DNA of 55,262 nucleotides from positions 1-55,262 of the forward strand of contig CAYOIN010000001.1 in NCBI GenBank assembly GCA_964404095.1, given 5' to 3'. This document shows, in pieces, positions 23,229 through 32,464 of the stretch. The first letter of the stretch is position 1. Each line of letters opens with the position of its first letter. The position numbers and the translations under genes were made by a program. The stretch is from CAZLQR01 sp964404095 (GTDB lineage Bacteria; Patescibacteriota; Microgenomatia; UBA1406; GWC2-37-13). The notes under the pieces are model-generated. The model saw nothing but the letters and a program-made list of their open reading frames with translations, was not told where the DNA came from and made no database searches.

Positions 23229-25664
23229 CTAGCACGCACTGTAACCACAGCCGTAGCACTTTGAGCATCCTTCCTCATGTGCGAGTAGGGCTTCACCACA
23301 GCTCGGGCAGATGTCAAAGGTGTTCGAGTGCGACTCGGTCTTTGGCGCAACAGCAACCGCAGCCGTTAGGGTCGGCTGAGTAATCTCAGCCACCAACGCT
23401 GCCTCGTCGTTCTTATGCGCTGTGCCGTTCCCATTTGTAACATGGCCGTTAGCCGTGAGGCCAACGTGACCATTCGTCGTCTGATGATCTGCGTACGCGC
23501 CGAGCTTATAATGCATGGCAAGCGCTTTTGCGACAGCATCCGGAAGGCTCTTGATGCGCTCCTTTCCAAATCCCATTGCTCGTGCACCACCGATGCTTGA
23601 AAGCTGATCGATGATCTCCTTAATACGCTCATGTGGAGCGAGATGGGAAGAAAATCGAAGCGCAAGCGAGATGATTCTTCCGAGTCCCTCAGCCATTGCA
23701 TAGACATCGGTTCCGGCCTTTCCCACATTGATGAACACCTCAAGTGGTTCTCCACCACCGTTTGTGTTGATCGTGATGTATGCGGTGCCGACCGGCGTGC
23801 TGATGCGGTATGTTGCACCGTGTACCACCATGGGTCGAGGATGAATCGCTGGTTGCGGCTTCTGCGCTACCTGCTCTTCTTTCTTCTCCTCCTCTTTTCG
23901 GACGAGAACGCCCTGTCGAGAGCCATCTCTCATGTACGCGATACCTTTACAGCCCAGATCATAGGCAAGGGTGTAGAGTCGCTTTACTTCTTCAACGGTC
24001 TGCGTTTTTGGTGCATTTACTGTCTTCGAGATCGATGCGTCAACGTACTGCTGAATGAGTGCCTGTACGCGCACGTGATCCTCAGGTGTGAGATCGTTTG
24101 CCGATACAAACCATTCCGGCTTTTCAATCTTTCCTGCCTTGAAGGCCTCTCCGTGCTTTTGGTACCACTGATCATAAAGGTGATGACGAATGACATCCTC
24201 ACCGAGTCGTGATTTACGCATGAACTCAAACTCAAACACCGGTTCGATTCCGGAGGTGGTGTTTGCAAGAAGCGCGGTTGTTCCGGTAGGAGCCTGCATG
24301 AGGATGACCGAGTTTCGCACGCCATACTTTTTAATTGAGTCCTGCAGATCTTCGGGAAGTTGCTTGATGAAGCGCCCCTTTGAGAATGGCTCAGCTTCCC
24401 ATTTTGGGAACGCTCCCTTTTCCTTTGCGATCTCCATCGACGCCTTGTATGCCTCGTCTCGGATCAGCTTGTACACCTTATCGATAAAGGCGAGACTCTC
24501 CTTCGATCCGTATCGAATATGGAGCTTGATGAGTGTGTCGCCGAGACCCATTGTTCCGAGCCCTATTCTACGCTCTCCATTGAGCTGTGTCTGGCGAATT
24601 CCCTCAAAGATATACGGATCCATCTCGACTACATTGTCCTGAAAGCGAACAGCCTGCGCTACGGTTTCTTTCAGTTCCTTGAAGTCAAAAACGCCTTTCT
24701 TGTCGATGTTTGCTCCTCGTACAAACGCTGCGAGGTTGATCGAACCAAGATTACACACTCCCCATGCTGGAAGACCTTCTTCTCCGCACGGATTGACGCA
24801 GTTGATGCGATTCCAGTAGTAGTTGTTGTGCATTTTGTTGTATCGTTCCATGAACACAACTCCCGGCTCTGCGGACTTCCACGCTGCCTCAGCAATGAGA
24901 TCCCAGATTTTTCTCGCTTTTACAACGCGATGAACCTTCACCTTCTTGCCGAGCTTCTTCCACACCTCGAGGTCACCGTTCCACTTCTCGTCATACTCAG
25001 GATCGGTCACATCGGGAAAGACTAATGGCCAGTCCTCATCGTTCTTCACCGCATCCATGAATGTGTCAGAGATACAGAGCGAGAGATTTGCGCCGTTAAT
25101 CCTATTGAGGTCTTGCTTTACCGTGATAAAGTCCTCGATGTCCGGATGCCAGTCCCAAAGCATTAACATGAGTGCTCCGCGACGAGTACCTCCCTGTTGA
25201 ATGATGTCCTTGGTTGCGAGTGAAAACAGCTCCGCCCAGTTAATCGGTCCCGACGAGAAGCCGTTTACTTTTTTCACACGTGCACCCTTTGGTCGTAGCG
25301 AGGAAAGATTGATTCCAACCCCTCCACCGTGCGCCATAATCTCGACCATATTTTTCAAGGTGTCGAGAATACCGCCTCGAGAGTCTTTTGGTGATGGGAT
25401 GACAAAGCAGTTGTAGAAGCTGACATCATAGCCCGTGCCCGCTCCTGCAAGAATACGTCCACCCGGGACGTACTTAAAGTCCTTCATCGCGACATAGAAC
25501 TCGCGCTCCCATTTTTTTCTTGCCTCTGGTTTCTCGATCTCTGCCGCTGCTTTTGCGATTCGTCGCCACATCTCTTCAGGTTTCTTTTCAATTGGACCAC
25601 CTTTCTTATCTTTTAACGAGTATCGATCGAGGAACGCTTTTTGTGCGATGCCGGTAAGTTTCAT
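23229..25664 (-). CDS. nrdJ: Class II (adenosylcobalamin-dependent) ribonucleotide reductase
   Basis: The 811-residue protein carries reductase motifs: NPCGEEG with an active-site Cys, CNLGSINLAAF, RRIGLGTMGLGD, and QAPTGTTALLANTTSGIEP. A separate C-terminal part holds a DUF-type region and a Cys-rich end, CPSCGEALLAHEEGCSKC and following, typical of vitamin B12-dependent reductases. It makes deoxyribonucleotides without oxygen or a separate radical subunit. NrdR is encoded upstream and cobalamin adenosyltransferase downstream. TATAAT (25675-25680) ends ten bases before the ATG, and two large inverted repeats lie above it. Confidence 0.95.
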   Translation of the reverse strand: MKLTGIAQKAFLDRYSLKDKKGGPIEKKPEEMWRRIAKAAAEIEKPEARKKWEREFYVAMKDFKYVPGGRILAGAGTGYDVSFYNCFVIPSPKDSRGGILDTLKNMVEIMAHGGGVGINLSSLRPKGARVKKVNGFSSGPINWAELFSLATKDIIQQGGTRRGALMLMLWDWHPDIEDFITVKQDLNRINGANLSLCISDTFMDAVKNDEDWPLVFPDVTDPEYDEKWNGDLEVWKKLGKKVKVHRVVKARKIWDLIAEAAWKSAEPGVVFMERYNKMHNNYYWNRINCVNPCGEEGLPAWGVCNLGSINLAAFVRGANIDKKGVFDFKELKETVAQAVRFQDNVVEMDPYIFEGIRQTQLNGERRIGLGTMGLGDTLIKLHIRYGSKESLAFIDKVYKLIRDEAYKASMEIAKEKGAFPKWEAEPFSKGRFIKQLPEDLQDSIKKYGVRNSVILMQAPTGTTALLANTTSGIEPVFEFEFMRKSRLGEDVIRHHLYDQWYQKHGEAFKAGKIEKPEWFVSANDLTPEDHVRVQALIQQYVDASISKTVNAPKTQTVEEVKRLYTLAYDLGCKGIAYMRDGSRQGVLVRKEEEKKEEQVAQKPQPAIHPRPMVVHGATYRISTPVGTAYITINTNGGGEPLEVFINVGKAGTDVYAMAEGLGRIISLALRFSSHLAPHERIKEIIDQLSSIGGARAMGFGKERIKSLPDAVAKALAMHYKLGAYADHQTTNGHVGLTANGHVTNGNGTAHKNDEAALVAEITQPTLTAAVAVAPKTESHSNTFDICPSCGEALLAHEEGCSKCYGCGYSAC

Positions 25665-25674
25665 AAGGGCTATG

Positions 25675-25778
25675 ATTATATAAAAATTAGTAATAATGAC
25701 AACAACATTTTTCGGCCCTTACATTTCCGAAAATTGTAATGTTGTCGCATGAATGTATAGGTATATACAGTCATGCGA
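25675..25778 (-). promoter_or_regulatory. nrdJ promoter with two large inverted repeats
   Basis: On the minus strand TATAAT at 25675-25680 precedes nrdJ. Above it, GACAAC/GTTGTC (25698-25703 and 25741-25746) encloses ATTTTTCGG/CCGAAAAT (25707-25715 and 25727-25734). Next to it, TCGCATGA/TCATGCGA (25745-25752 and 25771-25778) encloses TGTATA/TATACA around a GGTA loop. Neither hairpin is followed by a T-run, so they look more like operators or mRNA structures than terminators. Confidence 0.5.
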
Positions 25779-25789
25779 GCACGTCACAA

Positions 25790-26236
25790 TTAAATAAGCT
25801 TCTTGATCTCTTTATCAAAGTCTTCCACCTCTTCGAATCGACGGAACACCGATGCGAATCGAATGTACGCAACCTTATCGAGCTTCTTGAGGTGTTTTGC
25901 TACGAGGTTTCCCACCGTTTTGCTATCGATTTCGGTTTCGTCCTTCTGTCGCATCTCTGCCTCCACACTCGAAACAATCTCATCTATCTGCTGTGCTGTT
26001 ACGGTTGTTTTACCGGTTGCGCGCAGGATTCCACTTCGGAGCTTCTCTGGATCAAATCGCTCCCGCTTTCCATCCCGCTTGATTACCAACATCGGGATCT
26101 CTTCAATTCGCTCGTATGTGGTAAACCGTTTTTCACACCCAACACAGTTTCTTCGTCGGCGAACAACGTTCCCCTGTTCAGACACGCGCGTCTCGATGAC
26201 CTCGGTGTCTGTTCGTTTACAAAAAGGACACTGCAT
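25790..26236 (-). CDS. nrdR: Transcriptional repressor NrdR
   Basis: With the start at 26236 (MQCPFCKRTDTEV) the product has 148 residues. The N-terminal zinc ribbon has CPFC and CVGC, with the RRRRNC segment and the RFTTYE element; an ATP-cone domain follows (MLVIKRDGKRERFDPEKL). NrdR senses ATP/dATP and represses ribonucleotide reductase genes by binding NrdR boxes. It precedes nrdJ on the same strand by 125 bases. A match to the NrdR box lies upstream of its own start, which suggests autoregulation. Confidence 0.94.
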   Translation of the reverse strand: MQCPFCKRTDTEVIETRVSEQGNVVRRRRNCVGCEKRFTTYERIEEIPMLVIKRDGKRERFDPEKLRSGILRATGKTTVTAQQIDEIVSSVEAEMRQKDETEIDSKTVGNLVAKHLKKLDKVAYIRFASVFRRFEEVEDFDKEIKKLI

Positions 26237-26261
26237 ATATACCCTAATTTTACTACAAAAA

Positions 26262-26277
26262 TCAATATATATGGTGT
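26262..26277. promoter_or_regulatory. Candidate NrdR box
   Basis: Read on the minus strand the 16 bases are ACACCATATATATTGA, matching the published consensus ACACTATATATAGTGT at 13 of 16 positions. It lies 26 bases upstream of the nrdR start. A weaker half-site (CACTAT, 26295-26300) and a perfect GTGCTTG-T-CAAGCAC palindrome (26283-26297) lie beside it. NrdR boxes usually occur in pairs about three helical turns apart; the second site is not convincing here. Confidence 0.4.
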
Positions 26278-26447
26278 CCTGGGTGCTTGTCAAGCACTAT
26301 TTGTGTGTAATTTGGTGTATCAAACTATACATAAACTATATCAGTAGTGTAAATTAGCCTCAATTTTGTGTTTCTCCTGTCCGGGCGACTAAACTGCTTT
26401 GATTTTATTGAACAACATTGTATGTTGATACTGTTGCACCAAGCCCT

Positions 26448-27155
26448 ATGGAAAACGCACATAACTACCTCAGACCGTTTATAGAAATGCTGTTTCCGAA
26501 GGTCTGCGTAGGATGCGGGGCTATCGGGAGCTACATCTGTTCTCGGTGCGTGAAAAAGCTTGTTTTGTATGAAAAACAGCGGTGTTTGTACTGCAACCGA
26601 GCATCCTTGTGCGGGCTCACCCACCCGTCGTGCGCAAAACCACGGGGGGTTGACGGCGTGGTGTCTGCCTTTCACTACTCTCCACTTCTGAAGAAGATCA
26701 TAAAAATAGCAAAGTACCGCCTCGCCAAGGACGCGCTCACCGAGCTCCTACAGATTTCTGCACCGATCCTCGGGTCACTCATTGCACCGGCTCGATCCCC
26801 ATACCGTGCCCGGGTCTTTGTCCCGATACCGCTTCACTGGACACGGCACAATCGGAGAGGCTTCAATCAGTCCGAACTGATCTGTGAAGCAGTATCGGCA
26901 TGGGTTCCGGAGTCTCGAAGAGAGATCGTACTCAAACGAGTCATCGCAACACACGATCAAGCGAGAGTTCTGAGACGGTCGGACCGGGTCGCAAATGTGT
27001 CACACGTATTTCGCACGACGCAGCCACTTCGCGAGCGGCGGGTCTTTTTGGTCGATGACGTGATCACTACCGGTTCAACGCTCAAAGCAGCGGTCCTGGC
27101 CCTGAAGCAGGCTGGTGCTACGCATGTATATGGACTTTCACTTGCAAGAGGGTAG
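26448..27155 (+). CDS. comF: ComF-family phosphoribosyltransferase-like protein
   Basis: With the start at 26448 (MENAHNYLRPF) the product has 235 residues. The N-terminal zinc region has CVGCGAIGSYICSRC and CLYC, and the C-terminal phosphoribosyltransferase domain has VFVPIPLHWTRHNRRGFNQ and the PRPP-type loop VFLVDDVITTGST. ComF is needed for uptake of transforming DNA in other bacteria, probably on the cytoplasmic side. With the VirB4/PrgI cluster and the YifB/ComM gene in this window it is consistent with natural competence. The AI-2E transporter gene follows after 18 bases. Confidence 0.9.
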   Translation: MENAHNYLRPFIEMLFPKVCVGCGAIGSYICSRCVKKLVLYEKQRCLYCNRASLCGLTHPSCAKPRGVDGVVSAFHYSPLLKKIIKIAKYRLAKDALTELLQISAPILGSLIAPARSPYRARVFVPIPLHWTRHNRRGFNQSELICEAVSAWVPESRREIVLKRVIATHDQARVLRRSDRVANVSHVFRTTQPLRERRVFLVDDVITTGSTLKAAVLALKQAGATHVYGLSLARG

Positions 27156-27173
27156 TGTAATATATGTATATAT

Positions 27174-28160
27174 ATGCGCGAACAGGTGCACAAGATCGAG
27201 GTATCTGCGAAAACAATTGTGTTTGCGGTGGTACTGCTCATTCTACTTCAGGTTATCTGGGTGGTTCGCGAGCTTTTCTACTCCTTTGTGATCGCGTTTA
27301 TCGTAATGAGCGCCTTTAATCCCGCAGTTTCTTGGCTGTCGAGATTTCGTGTTCCCCGTGCGCTTTCTGCAGTATTCTTCTTCGGGCTTTTGATCACGGC
27401 GATTACCTATCTTTTTATGTGGCTTGTTCCTCCGGTGAGTAAAGAGACCGCGGTACTGGCAAAGAACCTCCCAAAGTATCTTTCGACCTTTAGCTTCGGA
27501 CCTCAGCTCCAGCTGAACGAAAACTTTTTTTCACAGTATGTAACCAGCGTAACCGGTGGAACATTCGACTTTTTAAAGAGCACATTTTCAAACGTAATAT
27601 TTTTGATTTCGACGGTCTTTTTTAGCTTCTATTTTCTTCTTGAAGAACGATCTATCAAGGCTTTTTTTGTTCGATTTATGGACAAAAAGAACGCACCGAT
27701 CGCGGCCGTAATTATCGACAAGATGGAGGCAAGAATGCAGGCATGGTTATGGGGACAGCTCATTCTCATGATCAGTATTGGGGTCACAACCTACATCGGA
27801 CTGTTGCTCCTTGGAGTGAAGTACCCACTCCCGCTCGCGGTTCTAGCTGGGCTCCTCGAGGTTGTGCCGATCATCGGTCCGATCATCTCTGCGATACCGG
27901 CATTTTTAGTTACTGCGTCGCAGAGCTGGGTAGGTGGAATGATGGTTATCGGGCTCTACTTTATTATCCAACAGGTTGAGAATCAGGTTCTTGTCCCGGT
28001 TATTATGAGACGAGCGGTCGGACTCAGTCCTATTATTACCCTTGCCGCTCTGATTATCGGAGGAAAGCTTGCGGGGATTATGGGCGTTCTTCTTGCGGTG
28101 CCGATCACGCTTGGCATCGAAACGATACTCACCGAGCTCTCGAACCTTCGAAAAGACTGA
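27174..28160 (+). CDS. AI-2E/PerM-family membrane transporter
   Basis: The 328-residue protein has about eight membrane segments arranged as in the AI-2E exporter family. It includes ALSAVFFFGLLITAI, the GLLEVVPIIGPIISAIPA signature region, and a C-terminal GGKLAGIMGVLLAVPI. Members export small molecules or act as sodium-driven antiporters; the substrate here is unknown. It lies just behind comF and is followed by a repeat-rich intergenic region. Confidence 0.9.
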   Translation: MREQVHKIEVSAKTIVFAVVLLILLQVIWVVRELFYSFVIAFIVMSAFNPAVSWLSRFRVPRALSAVFFFGLLITAITYLFMWLVPPVSKETAVLAKNLPKYLSTFSFGPQLQLNENFFSQYVTSVTGGTFDFLKSTFSNVIFLISTVFFSFYFLLEERSIKAFFVRFMDKKNAPIAAVIIDKMEARMQAWLWGQLILMISIGVTTYIGLLLLGVKYPLPLAVLAGLLEVVPIIGPIISAIPAFLVTASQSWVGGMMVIGLYFIIQQVENQVLVPVIMRRAVGLSPIITLAALIIGGKLAGIMGVLLAVPITLGIETILTELSNLRKD

Positions 28161-28183
28161 GAAATAGCCTCAAAAACTTCTGG

Positions 28184-28320
28184 TGCGGTGAATCTGCGGT
28201 ATATATGCGGGAATTGACTGCGGAGATAATGCGGTTAATCTGCGGTAATAAAATTACGGTTTTTTTGGGCAGGGTCAATGTAACGGTACGCGGGAAAAGC
28301 GCGGTATATATGCGGGAATT
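28184..28320. repeat. Helically phased TGCGG repeats with a 20-bp direct repeat
   Basis: TGCGG occurs at 28184, 28195, 28206, 28219, 28230 and 28241 (first bases), with spacings of 11, 11, 13, 11 and 11, close to one DNA turn. A TACGG follows at 28255. The 20-bp sequence GCGGTATATATGCGGGAATT occurs at 28196-28215 and again, identical, at 28301-28320. The array fills the 165-bp gap between the convergent AI-2E and SIS genes, so it is not a promoter for either. Even spacing suggests a cooperative DNA-binding array; function unknown. Confidence 0.7.
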
Positions 28321-28325
28321 AGTCC

Positions 28326-29243
28326 TTAGTCGTTCGCAGGAACGATCACATCGAAGGTCTGAGGTTTGCCGTAGGCCTTCGGTCCGTAGTCGGTGCAGAA
28401 GTTTTCGATATTCTCCATAAAGTAGGGGTACTTTTTCTTCTGGAGAACTCCACAGAGGTAGTAGGTGAGTGCCTTTACCATTCCGAAGCCCGCGTGGTTA
28501 GGGAGCGGTATGAACCAGCGGTGATCTTTATGCCCAAAGTATGGATTATCATTTCCGATCGAGATCACCAGCTCCTTCTCCCATGGATGTACGAACTTCG
28601 CGTGGCGGGAAAAGCCTTGCGAATTGGCCCGAATCATGAGGTGAGGCCCAAACAGTTCATCGCGCTTAATCTCAATCATTGGCGCAACGGCTGCATAGGT
28701 ATCTGGAAGGACAAAGGCATAGGCCTCATAGTCAGCAAAGTTTTTGGGAAGCTCGAGCGACGAAATAAACGACTTGATATCCTTCGGTTGCTCATTGGTG
28801 GTTGAGAGAATCATTCCGAGATAGGTGGAGGTATTGTAGGTGTACGGTTCGGCGATGCTTTTGTAGGAGTGTACATGGTCGGCGATCTTGGCCGCGGTAG
28901 AGTTCGGCTTACAGGTGAGCAGCGTGGTTGTGAGGCCGAGTGATTTAGCGAGTTCTACCTCCCAGACCGAGTCCTTCTCTCCAGATGATGAGATGATCAC
29001 GGCATCCTTCACCAAACCTTGTTTGACTGCATCGCGGTAAGACTCTGCCAGCGACCGAAAGGAGGTTTCGTCACACAGTATTGCCGATCTTCCTGAAAAA
29101 ATTATCTTTCCGGTGTGGCTTGCGTTTCCACTTCCCACAACGAACGGGAAGGACAGATGAGAAATATCAAGCGTTGGGGGAGGAGTGGTAATGAAGAACT
29201 CAAGAGAGCTCAGTACGATTTCATCAAGCGTAGGAATTGTCAT
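28326..29243 (-). CDS. SIS-domain phosphosugar isomerase-like protein
   Basis: The 305-residue protein starts at 29243 (MTIPTLDEIVL). It has features of a SIS sugar-phosphate binding domain: VVGSGNASHTG near residue 33, SGRSAILCDETSF, and KDAVIISSSGEKDSVWEVELAKSLGL with the Ser-rich phosphate loop. It resembles the phosphoglucose/phosphomannose isomerase group and follows the manA-like gene, which supports a sugar-phosphate role. Its TATAAT (29250-29255) overlaps the stop codon of that gene and ends six bases before the ATG, so it has its own start site. The exact substrate is not known. Confidence 0.75.
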   Translation of the reverse strand: MTIPTLDEIVLSSLEFFITTPPPTLDISHLSFPFVVGSGNASHTGKIIFSGRSAILCDETSFRSLAESYRDAVKQGLVKDAVIISSSGEKDSVWEVELAKSLGLTTTLLTCKPNSTAAKIADHVHSYKSIAEPYTYNTSTYLGMILSTTNEQPKDIKSFISSLELPKNFADYEAYAFVLPDTYAAVAPMIEIKRDELFGPHLMIRANSQGFSRHAKFVHPWEKELVISIGNDNPYFGHKDHRWFIPLPNHAGFGMVKALTYYLCGVLQKKKYPYFMENIENFCTDYGPKAYGKPQTFDVIVPAND

Positions 29244-29250
29244 ACGGGCA

Positions 29251-30369
29251 TTATATAAACGTCTTGAGTACGGTACAAGCGCTTCCAACACTCTCGAGTT
29301 GATAGTCTCCCACTTCCTGTGGAACAAAGCACGAATGCCCGGTCCCAACCGTGACCGATCCATCCGCAGCGGTAACCTTCAGGACACCGCTCCGTACAAA
29401 AAAATGCACAAAGGACTTGGTTGTATGTGCGTGCAGCGGTTCGGCTACGGTAAGTCGTTCGAGAGAGTAGTACGGCGTACTACAGAGCGTATTGCCGGTT
29501 GGGTACGTTACATTTCGATCCGGTGTATTGTGCGCCGGCGTAGTATCGAGGTGTTCAAAGTAGTCGTCGATTTGAATCGGTCGAATACTTCCGTCACTTT
29601 TTATTTTTCCTTGGTCAAAGCAGCGAATGGTAGACACGGGATCCATCGCATCCAGCTGGACCTCATAGAGAACATTTCCAAGAGGATAGCTCTGCCGATC
29701 TTCTTCCCACGAATGATGAATGCCACCCGACGACATGTCGACAACCGCATCTTTCTTTGGGTGGATTGTATTCACATACTGCCAGGGATTTTGCGATGTG
29801 ATGAAGTCCCGCGCTTGAGACACGCCTGCTTCAATCGAAATCGTTCCTGCTACGATCTGCGAACTGAGTTGAGTCATCTTGGCAGAGATTTCTTCACAGC
29901 ACTGTTTATATCGTGAGACGTCGACGTTGGCGACAAGCCCGCAGGTAGCCTTTCCATCTTCGAAATAAAACCAGGTCTCTGGCTTCGGTTTCCAACGACC
30001 CGTAACGGTTCCCGGTGGCACATGAAGCTGAAAGCTATTTCCAAGTGCTTGGGTAAACTTGATCAGAATCGGTACTTGCTGTGCGGTGATTGCCGACAGT
30101 CCATCATACTGCGTACCCGGTTGGAGGGGAAATGAGTCAGTCTCGTCTTTATCTGCGTAACCAACCTCCGGAATAAATTTCTCATCCTCGGTCGTTGTCA
30201 GATCGAGGCGAAATTTTGATTGTCCAAACAGTTCATAACTCTGTCCTATTTTTACTCCGGCAAGCTCTGGTTTTGTGTCCCAACGTTTTGTCTGAAGGAT
30301 GTAGTCTCCACCCCAGGTTGGTTGTTTTATCAACTTCGGAATAACAAGATATGGCCGCTTCGGAAACAT
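29251..30369 (-). CDS. Class I mannose-6-phosphate isomerase-like protein
   Basis: The 372-residue cupin protein shows the class I phosphomannose isomerase features: PTWGGDYIL near the start, GNSFQLHVPPGT, KPETWFYFE, and GGIHHSWEE with metal-binding His and Glu. The enzyme interconverts mannose-6-phosphate and fructose-6-phosphate. It is followed directly by the SIS isomerase-like gene; the two may serve sugar-nucleotide or glycan synthesis. Its upstream region is shared with the divergent UbiA-type gene. Confidence 0.85.
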   Translation of the reverse strand: MFPKRPYLVIPKLIKQPTWGGDYILQTKRWDTKPELAGVKIGQSYELFGQSKFRLDLTTTEDEKFIPEVGYADKDETDSFPLQPGTQYDGLSAITAQQVPILIKFTQALGNSFQLHVPPGTVTGRWKPKPETWFYFEDGKATCGLVANVDVSRYKQCCEEISAKMTQLSSQIVAGTISIEAGVSQARDFITSQNPWQYVNTIHPKKDAVVDMSSGGIHHSWEEDRQSYPLGNVLYEVQLDAMDPVSTIRCFDQGKIKSDGSIRPIQIDDYFEHLDTTPAHNTPDRNVTYPTGNTLCSTPYYSLERLTVAEPLHAHTTKSFVHFFVRSGVLKVTAADGSVTVGTGHSCFVPQEVGDYQLESVGSACTVLKTFI

Positions 30370-30395
30370 AGTGTTTATATAGTATAATTCAGACT

Positions 30396-31319
30396 GTGAA
30401 CAGTAACAATAAAGTCGTACTGTATTCGAAGTCGCTCCGAGTTAATCAGTGGTTGAAGAACTTCGTTGTCTTTACGCCGATTGTTTTTTCAGGCCAGCTG
30501 TTTAATGCTCCTGTTTTGCTTTCCTCGATTGCCGCATTCTTTATTTTCTGTCTCCTTTCGTCAACCTCATATGTCTTCAATGATATTGTCGATTTTCAGA
30601 GCGATAAGAAACATCCGGTCAAACGTTTTCGGCCAATTGCCTCAGGAAAAATATCAATTCAAGAGGCAACCTTTACCGCCTTCATTTTGGCGGTGGTATC
30701 ACTCATTTTTTCACTCATGTTTTCGGTGCAGTTTTTTCTTCTCGCGGTTCTGTTTGCGGCACTCCACGCAGTGTACACGCTCTTCTTAAAAAAGCACTCC
30801 ATTATTGATATTTTTACGATTTCATTTTCCTTTATGATTCGTGCGTTTGCTGGCGTGCTTGCAACCGGTTTCCCGATTCCGATCTGGCTCATGTTCACCA
30901 TTTTCTTTGGATCGCTATTTGTCGCAACGGTGAAGCGAGACGCAGAGCTGTACGTACATGGTCGTGAAGCGCGCGCCGCACTCGGAGCATATCGAGAGCA
31001 TCTGTTAAGTTTTCTTACAACAACCTTCGCCACATCGACAATTCTTGCGTATTCTTTCTATACCTATTTCGAGCGGATCACCGGAGAGAACGCTCGATTT
31101 ACCGAGTTTTTCAACCAGATTATTCCACAGTTTGAAGCGCGAAAATGGATGATGGTCACTATTCCGTTTGTTGTGTATGGGATCGCGCGATATGCCCAGT
31201 TGCTGTACGATAAATCAGAAGGCGAGCGACCCGAAGAAATCATCACCAAAGATAAGCCGCTTATCACGACCATGGGCCTCTGGGGTCTCACGGTAATTCT
31301 TCTCCTCTACATCCTCTAA
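30396..31319 (+). CDS. UbiA-family prenyltransferase, resembling decaprenyl-phosphate phosphoribosyltransferase
   Basis: The 307-residue protein has about eight membrane helices and the first Asp motif NDIVDFQSDKKHP of the UbiA family. The N-terminal RVNQWLKNFVVFTP and the RFRPIASG segment resemble the branch that attaches phosphoribose to polyprenyl phosphate (Rv3806c-like). That reaction feeds arabinose-type glycan or lipid-carrier synthesis. The start is a GTG at 30396, and TATAAT at 30383-30388 ends seven bases before it. The branch is inferred from local motifs. Confidence 0.82.
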   Translation: MNSNNKVVLYSKSLRVNQWLKNFVVFTPIVFSGQLFNAPVLLSSIAAFFIFCLLSSTSYVFNDIVDFQSDKKHPVKRFRPIASGKISIQEATFTAFILAVVSLIFSLMFSVQFFLLAVLFAALHAVYTLFLKKHSIIDIFTISFSFMIRAFAGVLATGFPIPIWLMFTIFFGSLFVATVKRDAELYVHGREARAALGAYREHLLSFLTTTFATSTILAYSFYTYFERITGENARFTEFFNQIIPQFEARKWMMVTIPFVVYGIARYAQLLYDKSEGERPEEIITKDKPLITTMGLWGLTVILLLYIL

Positions 31320-31402
31320 TACCATTTTCTTTAGCGATGGAGCTGTTCTCCCCAATGATTTAGAGTTGCAATGGAAAAATAAAGAGTGTAAAAATAGGGG
31401 CG

Positions 31403-32419
31403 ATGAAAACGACAGAAAAAACTCACGATAAGCTCAGTCCTAAGAATGAAGCGGTAAATCTTGCAATCGAACAGATTCAAAAACAGTTCGGTCGCGGATC
31501 GATTATGCGCCTGGGTGAAAAACCCGCCCCTGCCGTAGAAGATATTATTAAGACCGGCATTCTTCCACTCGATGTCGCACTTGGTGTTGGCGGAATTCCT
31601 AAGGGCCGCATCATCGAGATTTTCGGCCCGGAAGCATCCGGAAAGACCACGGTCTGTCTCTCGGTAATTGCGGAGGTGCAAAAAAAGGGCGGCATCGCAG
31701 CCTTTGTTGATGTAGAGCACGCGCTCGATCCGGTATGGGCGGAAACACTCGGTGTTAAGGTAGATGACCTTTTGGTTTCGCAACCGGACACCGGAGAACA
31801 AGCGCTCGAAATTGTCGAGGCATTAATTCGATCAGGTGGCGTGGATCTTGTCATTGTTGACTCGATCGCCGCACTTGTGCCACGAGCGGAGATCGAGGGA
31901 GAGATGGGAGATGCTCAGATGGGACTGCAGGCAAGACTCATGTCCCAGGCCCTCCGAAAACTTACCGGCGTTGTATCAAAATCCAAAACCACAGTTCTGT
32001 TCACCAATCAGCTCCGCCTGAAGATCGGCATTATGTTCGGAAATCCAGAAACAACTCCCGGAGGTCTTGCTACGAAGTTCTATGCTTCGGTGCGTATGGA
32101 TGTTCGCAAGATCGAAACGTTGAAAAAAAACAATATGGTTGTCGGATCTCGTCATCGAGTGAAGATTGTGAAAAACAAACTTGCTCCACCATTTAAGGAA
32201 GCAGAGTTCGTTATCAACTCAGAGGGAATCGATCGCGACGAGGCAATTATTGAGGCGGCGATCGGAGCCGGTGTCATCACGAAGAGTGGCGCATTCTTAA
32301 AGTTGGGTGAGCGAGTGCTTGCGCAGGGGAAGGAACAGTTAAAGGAGACCTTTGCACAGGACGAAAAACTCCACAAGCACATTATCGAGGAGCTTGAAAA
32401 GAAACTGCTTAAAAAGTAA
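31403..32419 (+). CDS. recA: Recombinase A
   Basis: The 338-residue protein is a full-length RecA. It has Walker A GPEASGKTT, VDVEHALDPVWAETLGV, Walker B VDLVIVDSIAALVP, the L2/signature region LRKLTGVVSKSKTTVLFTNQLR, and GGLATKFYASVRMD. It forms filaments on single-stranded DNA and drives strand exchange and repair. recX follows 45 bases downstream with its own -10 box. No SOS/LexA box is recognised upstream. Confidence 0.98.
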   Translation: MKTTEKTHDKLSPKNEAVNLAIEQIQKQFGRGSIMRLGEKPAPAVEDIIKTGILPLDVALGVGGIPKGRIIEIFGPEASGKTTVCLSVIAEVQKKGGIAAFVDVEHALDPVWAETLGVKVDDLLVSQPDTGEQALEIVEALIRSGGVDLVIVDSIAALVPRAEIEGEMGDAQMGLQARLMSQALRKLTGVVSKSKTTVLFTNQLRLKIGIMFGNPETTPGGLATKFYASVRMDVRKIETLKKNNMVVGSRHRVKIVKNKLAPPFKEAEFVINSEGIDRDEAIIEAAIGAGVITKSGAFLKLGERVLAQGKEQLKETFAQDEKLHKHIIEELEKKLLKK

Positions 32420-32464
32420 CGGGAACGGACGACCACCAGGGATATTCATTCGTTACAATATCGT

